Of a stretch of 64,000 nt of DNA, positions 55,061 to 63,654 are shown in pieces. The DNA lies in NCBI GenBank assembly GCA_002344975.1, contig DDUV01000102.1, positions 4,301 through 68,300 of the forward strand, in the 5' to 3' direction. Position 1 is the first letter of the stretch; each line of letters starts with the position of its first letter. The notes beneath the pieces are model-generated. The model was not told the DNA's origin. It searched no databases and saw nothing but the letters and a program-made list of their open reading frames with translations. The DNA is from Saprospiraceae bacterium UBA2329 (GTDB lineage Bacteria > Bacteroidota > Bacteroidia > Chitinophagales > Saprospiraceae). A program made the translations under genes and the position numbers.

Positions 55061-56314
55061 TTATCTTATCAATTCTCGAAGAACTTCATCTATCGGCGCG
55101 GAAGCAAAACCAATGGCGCTGTCAGACATGGCGTAGGGAATGATCAGGTTGCCCTCGTGCAGGATCATGCCGCAGGTGTAGAGTACGTTGGGCACATAAC
55201 CTTCGCGTTCATCCGCATTGGGTTGCAGCAAAGGGTAGGGTAGGGAGGCCAACACCCGTTCGGGATGCTCCGGGTGCAGCAGGCTCAGGCTCAGCACATA
55301 CTTGCGCATGGGACCTACGGCATGTGTGAGGAGCAACCAACCCTGCGGCGTTTTCAGCGGGCTGCCGCAATTGCCCATTTGCAGCATTTCCCAGCTTTGT
55401 GCGGGCGCCTGCAAAAGACTGTGCTCGTCCCAGTGGAGCAGGTCGTCGGAATACATGATGGACATGCACCTCCCGCCCTGCCTGCCGATCATGGCATAGC
55501 GGCCGTTCACTTTTTCAGGAAAAATGGCCATGCCTTTGTCGGAGGCGGCCCGTCCGGAAAGCGGTCGGATGGAAAACCGCCGGAAGTCCTCTGTTTCCAC
55601 CCAATGCGGTCGGATGCGTCTGCCGTCGTAGGCCGTATAAGTGGCGTAGTATCGGGGCCGTTCCCCATCGTTGAAGCGCACAAAGCGGGCGTCTTCCATC
55701 CCGTTCGATTCGGCGGCGGAGACCGGAAACAAGACCCGGCTGCTCAAGGGCGATGCTTCGGGAAATTCCAGATCGTAGCCGTTTTCCAAGTCGCTGTCTT
55801 TACCCAAAATCCTGCCCTGTGTGAGTTGAGGCTGCGTTTCGTCTAAGGTGATGTTCCCCTCGCGGTCGGCCACGCCCGTTTGAAAAGCGATGGAAGAAAT
55901 ATGTCCCTCGCCGACTGCCCGCAGCGACAGGATGAATCGCAGCTCGTCTTCGGTCAGGCCGCTTTGGTCGGGGTGCGGCACAATGGACGGGTTGAACAGG
56001 GCCGAGGCTTGTATGCTGTACTCGTGTGTGAAATAAGCGCCCAGCAGCATTTGTTGGGATTCGCTGAGCTTATCGGGTACGAAGCGGGCTATTTTGTGGA
56101 AATGTTCGAGCCACAGCGAGGGCAGGTCGAAATGCCGGGCTTCAAACTCGTCTCGGAGTTCTGTCAGGAGCCTGTGCGTTTCAGTTTCGCTCAGTGCCGC
56201 GACGTGGCCTGCTACCGGTTCGATGCGCTCCGGGCTGCCCATATTGAGAAAGCGGGGCAGCACCTTTCGGGGATCGGCCAGAAGGCGGTGATGACTTCTT
56301 TTTACATGAATCAT
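55061..56314 (-). CDS. GH130-family beta-mannoside phosphorylase/hydrolase-like enzyme (second copy)
   Basis: A 417-residue cytoplasmic enzyme without signal peptide. A helical N-terminal extension of about 100 residues precedes the GH130 beta-propeller, with SALFNPSIVPHPDQ as the first blade, the catalytic-Asp segment ESNGMEDARFVRF, and GNCGSPLKTPQGWLLLTH. The extended N-terminus and these motifs differ from the GH130 at 36692, so the two belong to different subgroups and need not share a substrate. It lies between the permease and lipoprotein genes of the importer operon, fitting breakdown of the imported mannoside. Phosphorylase or hydrolase activity cannot be decided here. Confidence 0.85.
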   Translation of the reverse strand: MIHVKRSHHRLLADPRKVLPRFLNMGSPERIEPVAGHVAALSETETHRLLTELRDEFEARHFDLPSLWLEHFHKIARFVPDKLSESQQMLLGAYFTHEYSIQASALFNPSIVPHPDQSGLTEDELRFILSLRAVGEGHISSIAFQTGVADREGNITLDETQPQLTQGRILGKDSDLENGYDLEFPEASPLSSRVLFPVSAAESNGMEDARFVRFNDGERPRYYATYTAYDGRRIRPHWVETEDFRRFSIRPLSGRAASDKGMAIFPEKVNGRYAMIGRQGGRCMSIMYSDDLLHWDEHSLLQAPAQSWEMLQMGNCGSPLKTPQGWLLLTHAVGPMRKYVLSLSLLHPEHPERVLASLPYPLLQPNADEREGYVPNVLYTCGMILHEGNLIIPYAMSDSAIGFASAPIDEVLRELIR

Positions 56315-56344
56315 GTGGAGATGTTTGAGAGTGTGGGATGCGCC

Positions 56345-57160
56345 TCAGCCTTTCAAGCCGGAGGAGGCCATGCTTTGAATAAAATGCCGCTGAAACACAG
56401 CATACGCCACGATGATGGGCAATGCCAGCAGCACCGCCGCCGCCAGTTTGACGCCCAATTGAGCCTCGGATCTGCCGCCCACGGCAAACAAAGCCACCAA
56501 TTGCGGCATCGTCATCAGTTGCTCATTGCGAATGACGATGAGCGGCCAGAGCACGTCGTTCCAGGAGTTCATAAAAGTGATGATGCCCGCAGTAATGACG
56601 GCCGGTATGACATTGGGTAGGAGAATTTGAAAAATGATGCGCAGTTCGCTGCACCCGTCCACCCGCGCGGCATGGATGAGGTCGTCGGGGATGCTTTGAA
56701 ATGCCTGGCGAAACAGCAAAATGGCAAACGCGCTGTTGAGCGCCGGAATGACCAAGGCCGCCAGCGTGTCGGTCCACCTGAGTTCCACCATGAGGATGTA
56801 GTTGGGAATGAGGGTGAGCTGGAAGGGCATGGACATGGTGAAAATGATGATGAAAAACAGGAGGTTGCGCCCGGCAAAACGCATTTTGGCCAGCACATAG
56901 CCGGTCATGGCCCCAAACACCAATACGCCGGTAGTGGACAAGGCCGCCACGATGAAGCTGTTGAGCAAGGCCCTGCCGATGGGGATTTTGTCGGCCAGCA
57001 ATTGGTAGTTGTCCATTGTCAGGCCGGCAGGAAGGAAGCCCAGCGCTCCTATTTGTGCTTCGGGCGTCAATGTGGCCAGCAGCATCCAATAAAACGGATA
57101 CAAAAACGAGAGCGAGGCTCCCGCCAACAGTATGTAAAAGAAGAGTTTGGGCGCTTTCAT
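56345..57160 (-). CDS. ABC sugar-importer permease, MalG-type
   Basis: A 271-residue inner-membrane permease with six hydrophobic segments. The EAA loop that docks on the ATPase is recognisable as IHAARVDGCSELRIIFQILLPN. The N-terminal ILLAGASLSFLYPFYWMLLAT segment is typical of the MalG/UgpE type. It starts 3 bases after the MalF-type gene and should form the channel with it. Confidence 0.92.
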   Translation of the reverse strand: MKAPKLFFYILLAGASLSFLYPFYWMLLATLTPEAQIGALGFLPAGLTMDNYQLLADKIPIGRALLNSFIVAALSTTGVLVFGAMTGYVLAKMRFAGRNLLFFIIIFTMSMPFQLTLIPNYILMVELRWTDTLAALVIPALNSAFAILLFRQAFQSIPDDLIHAARVDGCSELRIIFQILLPNVIPAVITAGIITFMNSWNDVLWPLIVIRNEQLMTMPQLVALFAVGGRSEAQLGVKLAAAVLLALPIIVAYAVFQRHFIQSMASSGLKG

Positions 57161-57163
57161 GTG

Positions 57164-58060
57164 TCAGGATTCTTTTTCGATGACCAATTTTTGAACTGCC
57201 ACAACCGACATGATCAGCAGCGCGAAGAACAGCCCCAGGGTGGCGGAATAGCCCATCTGGTAGTACCCGAAAGCCTGTTTGTAGATGTAGAGCATGGCCG
57301 ACAAAGTGCTGTTGAGCGGGCCGCCGTCGGTCATAATATACGGCTCGATGAAAAGGCTGAACCCGCCGATGGTAGAAAGCACCGCCACCATAAACAGGGT
57401 AGGATTGATGGCGGGCAGGGTGATGTAGCGAAATTGCTGCCAGGCCGACGCGCCCTCCACTTCGGCAGCCTCGTAATAGCTGCGGGGCACGGTTTGCAAG
57501 CCTGTCAAAAACAAAATGACGTACAGGCCCACGTTTTTCCAGGTGGCCATGACGGCGATGGAGATCATGGCCATGTAGGGGTTGGAGAGCCATTCCACGC
57601 GGGGGAGGTGGAGGGCTATGAGGGCGCGGTTGAGCAGGCCGGTTTCCAAACCATACAACTGCTGCCACACCATGGTGACGACCACGCCCGAAATGACGAC
57701 CGGCAGAAAAAACGTGGCCCGAAAAAAGCCGCGCATCAGGATTTTTTCATTCAGAAAATAGGCAAGGGCTAAGGCTATGACGATTTGCAGGGGGATGTGT
57801 ACGATCAGGAATTTCAGGGTATTGAGCACCGATTTCCAAAAAAGGCGGTCCTGAAACAGCCGCTGGATGTTGTCCAAACCCACATATTCCATCGGCGAAA
57901 TGATGTTCCACTTGTGAAAAGCGAGCACCACGGAAAAAACGATGGGAAACAGCACAAACAGCAGCAAATGCAATAAATACGGAGACAGGATGATGTACGG
58001 TGCAAGCCCGCGCCCCTTTTTGCCGCCTTTATTTACCTGTATTTTCATGGTCGGTAGCAT
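57164..58060 (-). CDS. ABC sugar-importer permease, MalF-type
   Basis: A 298-residue inner-membrane permease of the MalF/UgpA type. The cytoplasmic N-terminus is basic (KGGKKGRGLAPYIILSPYLL), six membrane segments follow, and the EAA loop reads YEAAEVEGASAWQQFRYITLP. The ATG directly follows the stop codon of the binding-protein gene. It pairs with the MalG-type protein downstream. Confidence 0.92.
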   Translation of the reverse strand: MLPTMKIQVNKGGKKGRGLAPYIILSPYLLHLLLFVLFPIVFSVVLAFHKWNIISPMEYVGLDNIQRLFQDRLFWKSVLNTLKFLIVHIPLQIVIALALAYFLNEKILMRGFFRATFFLPVVISGVVVTMVWQQLYGLETGLLNRALIALHLPRVEWLSNPYMAMISIAVMATWKNVGLYVILFLTGLQTVPRSYYEAAEVEGASAWQQFRYITLPAINPTLFMVAVLSTIGGFSLFIEPYIMTDGGPLNSTLSAMLYIYKQAFGYYQMGYSATLGLFFALLIMSVVAVQKLVIEKES

Positions 58061-59371
58061 TTATTCTTTAGACCGCAGCAGCACATTCACGGCTCTTTCC
58101 GCATCGGCTACGGCGCGTTCGGGCGTTTTGGTCTGATAAAGCACGCAAGCCTCGTATTCCTGCGAGATGATATCAAACACCTCAATGAGCGCTTCTGAGT
58201 TGTCGGCGCCCCTCACATAACGCGCCTGCCGGGCAAAGGCCGACATCTGAGGGTTGCCGGCAAAAAAGTCTTTGAAACCGGGCCAGTTGTCGAGGTCTTT
58301 GCGCCGGGGCAATTGCCGGGTGGTTCTTAAAAAATGCAGATCGGCTTCCGGGTCGGTCATGCTGCGAATGAAGTCGAAGGCCGCCTGTGGATTTTTGCAG
58401 GTGTTGAAAACAACGATGTTTTTGGGATCGCAGTAGGTAAAGACTGGTCCTTGATGGCCGTCGGGTACGGGCATGGGCGCAAAATCGTATTCAAAACCGG
58501 GTCGTTTGAATTTTTCCAGATACTCTATTTCCCAGGGGCCTGTCCATTTGGACGCAAAACGCCCGGCGATGAACAAATCCTGCCCGGCTGATTCTACCTG
58601 TTTGGAAAAATAGTTCTCCCGGTACAGTTCCTGCAAAAAGCGAAACACCTCCACGGCATGTTCGTTGTTGAAATTGGCCCTGCCGTCTTTCACCAAAGGC
58701 ATTCCGCCGGAAGCGGCCAGATACAGCGCATAAAAATTGAAGAGCCGCTGGTACCAGGCCAATTTGACGGAAGTATTTCCAAACCACTGATCCACATAGC
58801 CGTCCGAGTCGGTGTCTTTCCTGAAACTTCGGGCTGCCCGGAGATAGTCGGAATAGGCCGCCGGCATTTCGTCTAAGCCCGTTTGCCGCAGCAGTTGCTT
58901 GTTGTAAATGGTCATAATGGGATTGATTTTCCAGGGCACCTGATAAATATGGCCGTCGGAGGAGGTGATTTCCGCCACGGTGGCCGAGTCGCAGCGCTCA
59001 TGGATGTACTCCATGAAGCCGTTCAAAGTATCTAAGGCCACTAATACCCCCGACCGGCTGTAAAACTCCACCAAGCCCTGCCAGAGGTTGGAATAAATAT
59101 CGGGCGTGGTGCCGGCCACTACCGCCGCCATGATGATTTCTTCGCTCGATTGCCCTTCCGGTACGGGTTGGTATTTAACGGGCTTGCCGGGGTGTTGTTG
59201 TTTCCAGCGTTCCACGGCCCATTTTGAAAATTGTATTTCGCCGCCGTTGTTCGACGACCAGTATTCGATGAGGTGCGCCTCTTTCCGCCCGCCTCCCGTG
59301 CAGGCCCACAGAAGACCCGCTATGGCGATCAGCCCGACGATGTAATTTTTTGTGATGGTTGGCGGCAGCAT
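58061..59371 (-). CDS. ABC importer substrate-binding lipoprotein (family 1)
   Basis: From the ATG at 59371 this gives 436 residues; a GTG at 59404 is in frame but adds residues before the signal. The lipobox is GLLWAC, followed by TGGGRKEAHLIEYWSS. The two-lobe binding-protein pattern is seen, with PDIYSNLWQGLVEFYSRSG, SDGHIYQVPWKINPIMTIYN and a hinge/ligand region GRFASKWTGPWEIEY typical of oligosaccharide binders. It is the first gene of the six-gene importer operon. In a Gram-negative Bacteroidota it would be tethered to a membrane facing the periplasm. Confidence 0.9.
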   Translation of the reverse strand: MLPPTITKNYIVGLIAIAGLLWACTGGGRKEAHLIEYWSSNNGGEIQFSKWAVERWKQQHPGKPVKYQPVPEGQSSEEIIMAAVVAGTTPDIYSNLWQGLVEFYSRSGVLVALDTLNGFMEYIHERCDSATVAEITSSDGHIYQVPWKINPIMTIYNKQLLRQTGLDEMPAAYSDYLRAARSFRKDTDSDGYVDQWFGNTSVKLAWYQRLFNFYALYLAASGGMPLVKDGRANFNNEHAVEVFRFLQELYRENYFSKQVESAGQDLFIAGRFASKWTGPWEIEYLEKFKRPGFEYDFAPMPVPDGHQGPVFTYCDPKNIVVFNTCKNPQAAFDFIRSMTDPEADLHFLRTTRQLPRRKDLDNWPGFKDFFAGNPQMSAFARQARYVRGADNSEALIEVFDIISQEYEACVLYQTKTPERAVADAERAVNVLLRSKE

Positions 59372-59404
59372 TGGAATACAGGTTGGCAAGGCAAATTTCG
59401 ACAC

Positions 59405-59620
59405 TAAGCTCCGGCAATTCTGGTATTATGATGCAAGATTTACATATTTTTTCATGACTTCGATATGACCATTCGACCCCAAATGCGCCTCAGTCTGGCC
59501 GACAACCTCATGGTCGGTATTGTTTCCGGCATTCCCATAGCCCGCGAAAACCAGCGATTCAGTAGCTTTGTGCGCATTATTTACGAACCGGGGCATCGGC
59601 ACTGAGGCCCCCATTTTTTT
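59405..59620. other. Divergent spacer between importer operon and deacetylase gene
   Basis: About 215 bases. A TAGCTTTG box at 59563-59570 could serve the plus-strand gene. A 46-codon ORF at 59465-59605 (MTIRPQMRLSLADNLMVGIV start) is open but has no recognisable match; it could be chance or a gene remnant. Confidence 0.4.
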
Positions 59621-60523
59621 ATGCTCAAAATCGCCTTCGCTCCTATCTACCGCTACGAACTGCCGCCGGGCCACCGCTTCCCGATGGAGAAGTACGAGAT
59701 TTTGCCGGAGCAATTGCTGTACGAAGGCACGGTGCGCCCCGATAACTTCTTTGAGCCGCAACCCATAGACGAGCCGACCATCCTGCTGACGCACGAAGCG
59801 GAGTACTGGCAAAAACTGAAATGCCAAACCCTGAACGTCAAAGAAATACGCGCCATCGGCTTTCCCATGACCCCGCGCTTGGTAGAGCGGGGCAGGTACA
59901 TCGCAGCCGGTACCATCGGTTGTGCGCTGTACGCCCGGCAGCATGGCGTGTCGCTCAATATTGCCGGTGGAACGCACCATTCGTTTAGCTACAAAGGCGA
60001 GGGTTTTTGCGTTTTCAACGACATTGCCATTGCCGCCAATTACCTGCTGCATCATGGATTGTCCCGGCAGATTCTGGTAGTGGACTTAGACGTGCATCAG
60101 GGCAACGGCACCGCGCAGATTTTTGAAAACGAACCCAAAGTGTTCACTTTCAGCATGCACGGCGAAAAAAACTATCCGGTGCGCAAAGAACGCTCCGACC
60201 TCGACATCGGCCTGCCCGACGGCACGGAAGACGCCGCCTATCTGCGCATTTTGAGAGATACGCTGCCCCGCCTGCTGGATTCGGTACAACCGGATTTTGT
60301 TTTTTACCAATCGGGTGTAGACGTGCTGGCTACCGATAAACTGGGCCGCCTAAGCCTGAGTCTGGCGGGCTGCAAAGAGCGCGACCATTTCGTACTCGAA
60401 ACCTGTCGGCGCCATCAGATTCCAGTGGCGGTAAGTATGGGCGGAGGCTACTCCGAGCGGCTTTCGCACATCATTGAGGCGCACGCCAATACTTACCGGC
60501 TGGCACAGGAGTTGTTTTTTTGA
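59621..60523 (+). CDS. Histone-deacetylase-family zinc hydrolase
   Basis: A 300-residue cytoplasmic enzyme of the arginase/deacetylase fold (class II HDAC-like, also including acetoin-utilisation and acetylpolyamine deacetylases). The charge-relay His pair is in GGTHHSFSYKGEGFCVFND, the zinc ligands Asp and His are in VVDLDVHQGNGTA, and the third ligand Asp is in YQSGVDVLATDKLG. The C-terminal GGGYS loop is present. The likely reaction is removal of an acetyl group from a small amine or protein lysine; the substrate is not predictable. The gene stands alone, divergent from the sugar importer operon. Confidence 0.9.
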   Translation: MLKIAFAPIYRYELPPGHRFPMEKYEILPEQLLYEGTVRPDNFFEPQPIDEPTILLTHEAEYWQKLKCQTLNVKEIRAIGFPMTPRLVERGRYIAAGTIGCALYARQHGVSLNIAGGTHHSFSYKGEGFCVFNDIAIAANYLLHHGLSRQILVVDLDVHQGNGTAQIFENEPKVFTFSMHGEKNYPVRKERSDLDIGLPDGTEDAAYLRILRDTLPRLLDSVQPDFVFYQSGVDVLATDKLGRLSLSLAGCKERDHFVLETCRRHQIPVAVSMGGGYSERLSHIIEAHANTYRLAQELFF

Positions 60524-60536
60524 ATTTCCCTCCAAT

Positions 60537-60743
60537 TGTAACTATACAGCCGATCCCCCAAAGCTACGAGCTATGAGCCACGAGCTATGAGTTTGTTTAT
60601 TCGATGAAAAATTAGATTTTCCATTTGGGAAAATTTCAAAATCTCGTCTTGAAAAAAGACCATTTTTCATTTTGGGAAATCAAACTCGTGACTCGAAGCT
60701 CGCGGCTCGCAGCTTTTTGCAGGGCGACTGTATAGTAACCTGC
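60537..60743. repeat. Large imperfect palindrome (about 58-base arms)
   Basis: The left arm (about 60537-60593, starting GTAACTATACAG) and right arm (about 60685-60743, ending CTGTATAGTAAC) are inverted copies with scattered mismatches. The AT-rich centre has its own near-symmetry (TTTTCCATTTGGGAAAA). Arm words such as GAGCTATGAGC and CGAAGCTCGCGGCTCG also form the hairpin at 20666-20735. It fills the space between the deacetylase gene and the truncated gene that follows. Confidence 0.75.
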
Positions 60744-60746
60744 AAT

Positions 60747-61829
60747 TTATTTGATGACTATCTTGCCGCTGTATGCAACGCGGCCTGCTGTTTTAATCCG
60801 GTAGAAATAAACTCCGGAACTCAGATCGCCTTTTCTGAAACCATATCGTCCATTCTGGAAACTACCTTGTTGAACAGGTCTGCTCCAAACATCGTACAGC
60901 TCAAAAAACACATTTGCATCGCTCAGCGACGCCGGCAACAGAAAGTCCGCATCTCCGGCAGAGGGATTGGGAAATACGGTGAGCGCTCCCCAGATTTCCT
61001 GCGCTTCCTCATCATTGCTTGCTGCCTGTATGAGATGGTCGCCGATGGTATGGAACACCGTATTGGTAATGACAGGCGTCTGTTGGTCGAAATAGATGGC
61101 TGCCGTGTTTTCAATGCGGGTTCCCGGCGGGGTATCTGCTTGCTGCCGCACCCAAAACTGAATGAATCCATGCGATGCGGGTTCGTTGACATTGCTGTCA
61201 GGCAGCATGATGTTGTCAAAACTAAATCTCAGAATGCCTCCCTCCAACAGTTCAAAGGAGTAAGGATGTCCGGTAGCTCCGGGACGAACGCTTTCAGGCC
61301 GAAGCCATTGCGAAAGCGTATCGAGAATGACTACGCGGAAAGCGGTATCGGTACCGGTGTTCTGAAAGCGAATGAGGTACTCCAGATCGGTTCCTGATCG
61401 AATGAAACGTTCCTCATCCAAACCAATTACGCTTGCGCTCTTGTCGTTCGGGTCGTACGCAGCGGTATTTTCTCGACAGTCGGAAGCTATAGACGGGGCG
61501 GGGTTTTCTAAAGGGAAGATGCGCACTAAGCCCGTGGAGTTGATGCCGTTGCAGCCCTCTACTACCGCAGCCACCGTGCCGGAATAGGGGTGAGCGCTTG
61601 GCTGGGGCGCCTCCAGACGCCAGGTTTGACCATTGGAGGGAATAGCGGGCAAGTTCAGCGTTTGGCCGCTTTCGAGTTGAAATTGATCGCGCAGATACAT
61701 GATAACATCCTCTACCACAATGAATTCCATCGGTTCGTTCATGCCGCCTGAGCCGGTGTTTTTGATGCGCCAATATACAGAGTCGTTTTGGCAAAAGCCT
61801 TCCACTTCAATGTTGGCGCCCGACCAATC
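60747..61829 (-). pseudogene. 5'-truncated T9SS-exported protein gene
   Basis: The open frame encodes about 360 residues ending in a type A T9SS sorting domain (LTVFPNPSAGDADFLLPASL). Before that is a conserved repeat-like domain with AAYDPNDKSASVIG, YLIRFQNTGTDTAFRVVILD and ENTAAIYFDQQTPVITNTVFH, common in large secreted Bacteroidota proteins. The N-terminus is missing: the frame begins mid-domain after a stop at 61830-61832 with DWSGANIEVEGFCQNDSVYW, with no signal peptide and no ATG (only a GTG at 61805). It cannot be exported in this form. It abuts the plus-strand gene, whose own start is unclear, so this looks like a deletion or rearrangement junction. Confidence 0.7.
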
Positions 61830-63200
61830 TCATTTTCGCTCATAGAACAGCGGGAAGTGCGGCGTTTTCTGCTGTCGCCGTTCTTTAATACCCGAAGCGA
61901 TCTGTTGCAGTTGTTTGATCTGTATTGTGCAGAACCGCTCGCCGAAAAGCCGCAAGTGTGGAGCGCCTTGTTTCCCGAACAAACTTTTGACGATCAAAAA
62001 CTGAGGCTTCTGATGAGCTACCTCTTTAAATTATTGGAGCAATATCTCATCATCAAAACAGCTACCTCCGACCCCGCCCAAAACCTGCTCCATCTCGCCG
62101 CCGGATACAGACAGCGGGCTATGACGCATGCTTTTGAGCGCACGCGGACCTCGTTGACCCAAGTCCTGACGAGCCGACCCCAGCGAGATGCCCAATACTT
62201 CGAGCGCCTTTACCGCCTGCATTGGGAAAGCTACCAGACTGCGGCGGCGCAAAACCCCAGCGAAGCCCTGCCCCTGCGCGAATTGGCCTACGCAGCCGAC
62301 GTCCACTATTTCAGTACCCGACTGCGCCTCATTTGTCTGGCCGCTGCTCAGCAGGGCGTTTACCGCGCCGACTATCACTCCTCCGAAGATGAGGCTATTT
62401 TGGTACGGGCCGGGCAGGAGCCGTGGGCGTCGGTAACGGCTGTTGCGGTGTATCTGCATTGCTGGAAGATGATTCAGCACCCGGAGGAAGAGTTTCATTT
62501 TCAAAGGTTTAAAGAGATATTACTCTGCCGTTCAGAAGAATTTGATCACGAAGAAATAAGAGGATTGTACCTGCTGGCCATCAACTATTGTATCAAAAGA
62601 GTGAATGAGGGGCACAAAATATTTTTTGGCGAAGTGCTGGATTTGTACAAATCCGGTCTGGAGGGCGGAAGGCTTTTTGAAAACGGCCTGCTCTCCCGCT
62701 TTACTTATCACAACATTGTGGCAGCCGGACTGCAACTCAAAGATTATGAATGGGTAGCGCACTTTATCCACGAGTATAAAAGTAGCCTTGAACGCGCTTA
62801 TCGGGAAAGCTCCTTCAGTTTTAACCTGGCAAGGTTGGAATACTCCCGTCAGAACTACCCGATGGTGCTTCAACTGTTACAGGGCGCCAATTATCGCGAT
62901 ACTTTGCTGAACCTGGCAGCGAAAACCCTGTTGATGAAAACCTGGTACGAGCTGGGCGAAACGGAGGTACTCTTTGCCCACATAGACGCCATGCGCAATT
63001 ACATCCGGCGCAAAAAAGTTATTGGATACCACAAAACCAATTATCTGAATGTTTTGAAATATACAGATAAGTTATTGAAAATAAACCGATTCGATGCTGC
63101 TGCTGTCGCCCTGCTCAAAGCCGAGATAGAAGCGGAGGAGATATTAACTGAAAGAACATGGCTCATCGAACAGTTGCAGATATTGACCGCTCGAACCTGA
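61788..63200 (+). CDS. Helical conserved hypothetical protein, start uncertain
   Basis: A soluble, almost fully helical protein of up to 470 residues. The recognisable part begins SLIEQREVRRFLLSPFFNTR, a start typical of a cytoplasmic family known to me from Saprospiraceae genomes, in which an ATG normally lies a few residues before this. Here no ATG precedes it; only a TTG at 61788 gives an in-frame start, and it overlaps the truncated gene on the other strand. The middle and C-terminal parts (YLLAINYCIKRVNEG; NLAAKTLLMKTWYELGETEVL) suggest TPR-like helical pairs. Function unknown. The gene may have lost its first few codons and promoter. Confidence 0.65.
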   Translation: MAKAFHFNVGARPISFSLIEQREVRRFLLSPFFNTRSDLLQLFDLYCAEPLAEKPQVWSALFPEQTFDDQKLRLLMSYLFKLLEQYLIIKTATSDPAQNLLHLAAGYRQRAMTHAFERTRTSLTQVLTSRPQRDAQYFERLYRLHWESYQTAAAQNPSEALPLRELAYAADVHYFSTRLRLICLAAAQQGVYRADYHSSEDEAILVRAGQEPWASVTAVAVYLHCWKMIQHPEEEFHFQRFKEILLCRSEEFDHEEIRGLYLLAINYCIKRVNEGHKIFFGEVLDLYKSGLEGGRLFENGLLSRFTYHNIVAAGLQLKDYEWVAHFIHEYKSSLERAYRESSFSFNLARLEYSRQNYPMVLQLLQGANYRDTLLNLAAKTLLMKTWYELGETEVLFAHIDAMRNYIRRKKVIGYHKTNYLNVLKYTDKLLKINRFDAAAVALLKAEIEAEEILTERTWLIEQLQILTART

Positions 63201-63219
63201 TCATCAACACGCTATCATC

Positions 63220-63654
63220 ATGAAAATCATCCATTTTTTTCAACTCCTCGCCGTCTGTGGGCTATTGGCGTGCCCAGGCCTTTCGTCTGCTCAAAAAACG
63301 ATTGTTCTATCAGAGCAAATGAGGTTTTCGGCACAAATCAGTCAAGACACCGCCGCCCTGCATCGCCTGCTCGCCGACGACTTGGTCTATATCCATTCCA
63401 ATGCCTTGGTGGAGACCAAAACCGACTTCATTCGAAGCGTGGGAGGCGGCGGCATTCGCTACCTCGCCATGAGCAGTACCTCGCCCGCTGAAATCAGACA
63501 GTGGGGGAAAACCGCCGTAGCGGTGGGCATTGTGAGCGTCAGAGGGCTGTATCAGGGCACAGAATTCGACATGCGGCTGCGCTACACCTCGGTTTATCGC
63601 AAAAATAAAGGCATCTGGCAACTCAGCTCTTGGCAGTCCACGCGCCTGCCTTGA
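63220..63654 (+). CDS. Exported NTF2-like (DUF4440) protein
   Basis: A 144-residue protein with a signal peptide (ending LLACPGLSSAQ). The mature part has the NTF2-like pattern: a helix LSEQMRFSAQISQDTAALHR, LLADDLVYIHSNALVETKTDF, and the closing strand RYTSVYRKNKGIWQLSSWQS, matching the DUF4440/SnoaL-like family. Members include small ligand-binding proteins and isomerases; no catalytic residues can be called. It follows the helical protein gene by 19 bases and could be co-transcribed. Confidence 0.82.
   Translation: MKIIHFFQLLAVCGLLACPGLSSAQKTIVLSEQMRFSAQISQDTAALHRLLADDLVYIHSNALVETKTDFIRSVGGGGIRYLAMSSTSPAEIRQWGKTAVAVGIVSVRGLYQGTEFDMRLRYTSVYRKNKGIWQLSSWQSTRLP

Noticed and set aside
59465..59605. 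46-codon plus-strand frame between the importer operon and the deacetylase gene
   Set aside because: No recognisable family, no signal peptide and no good start context; kept only as a note in the spacer entry.
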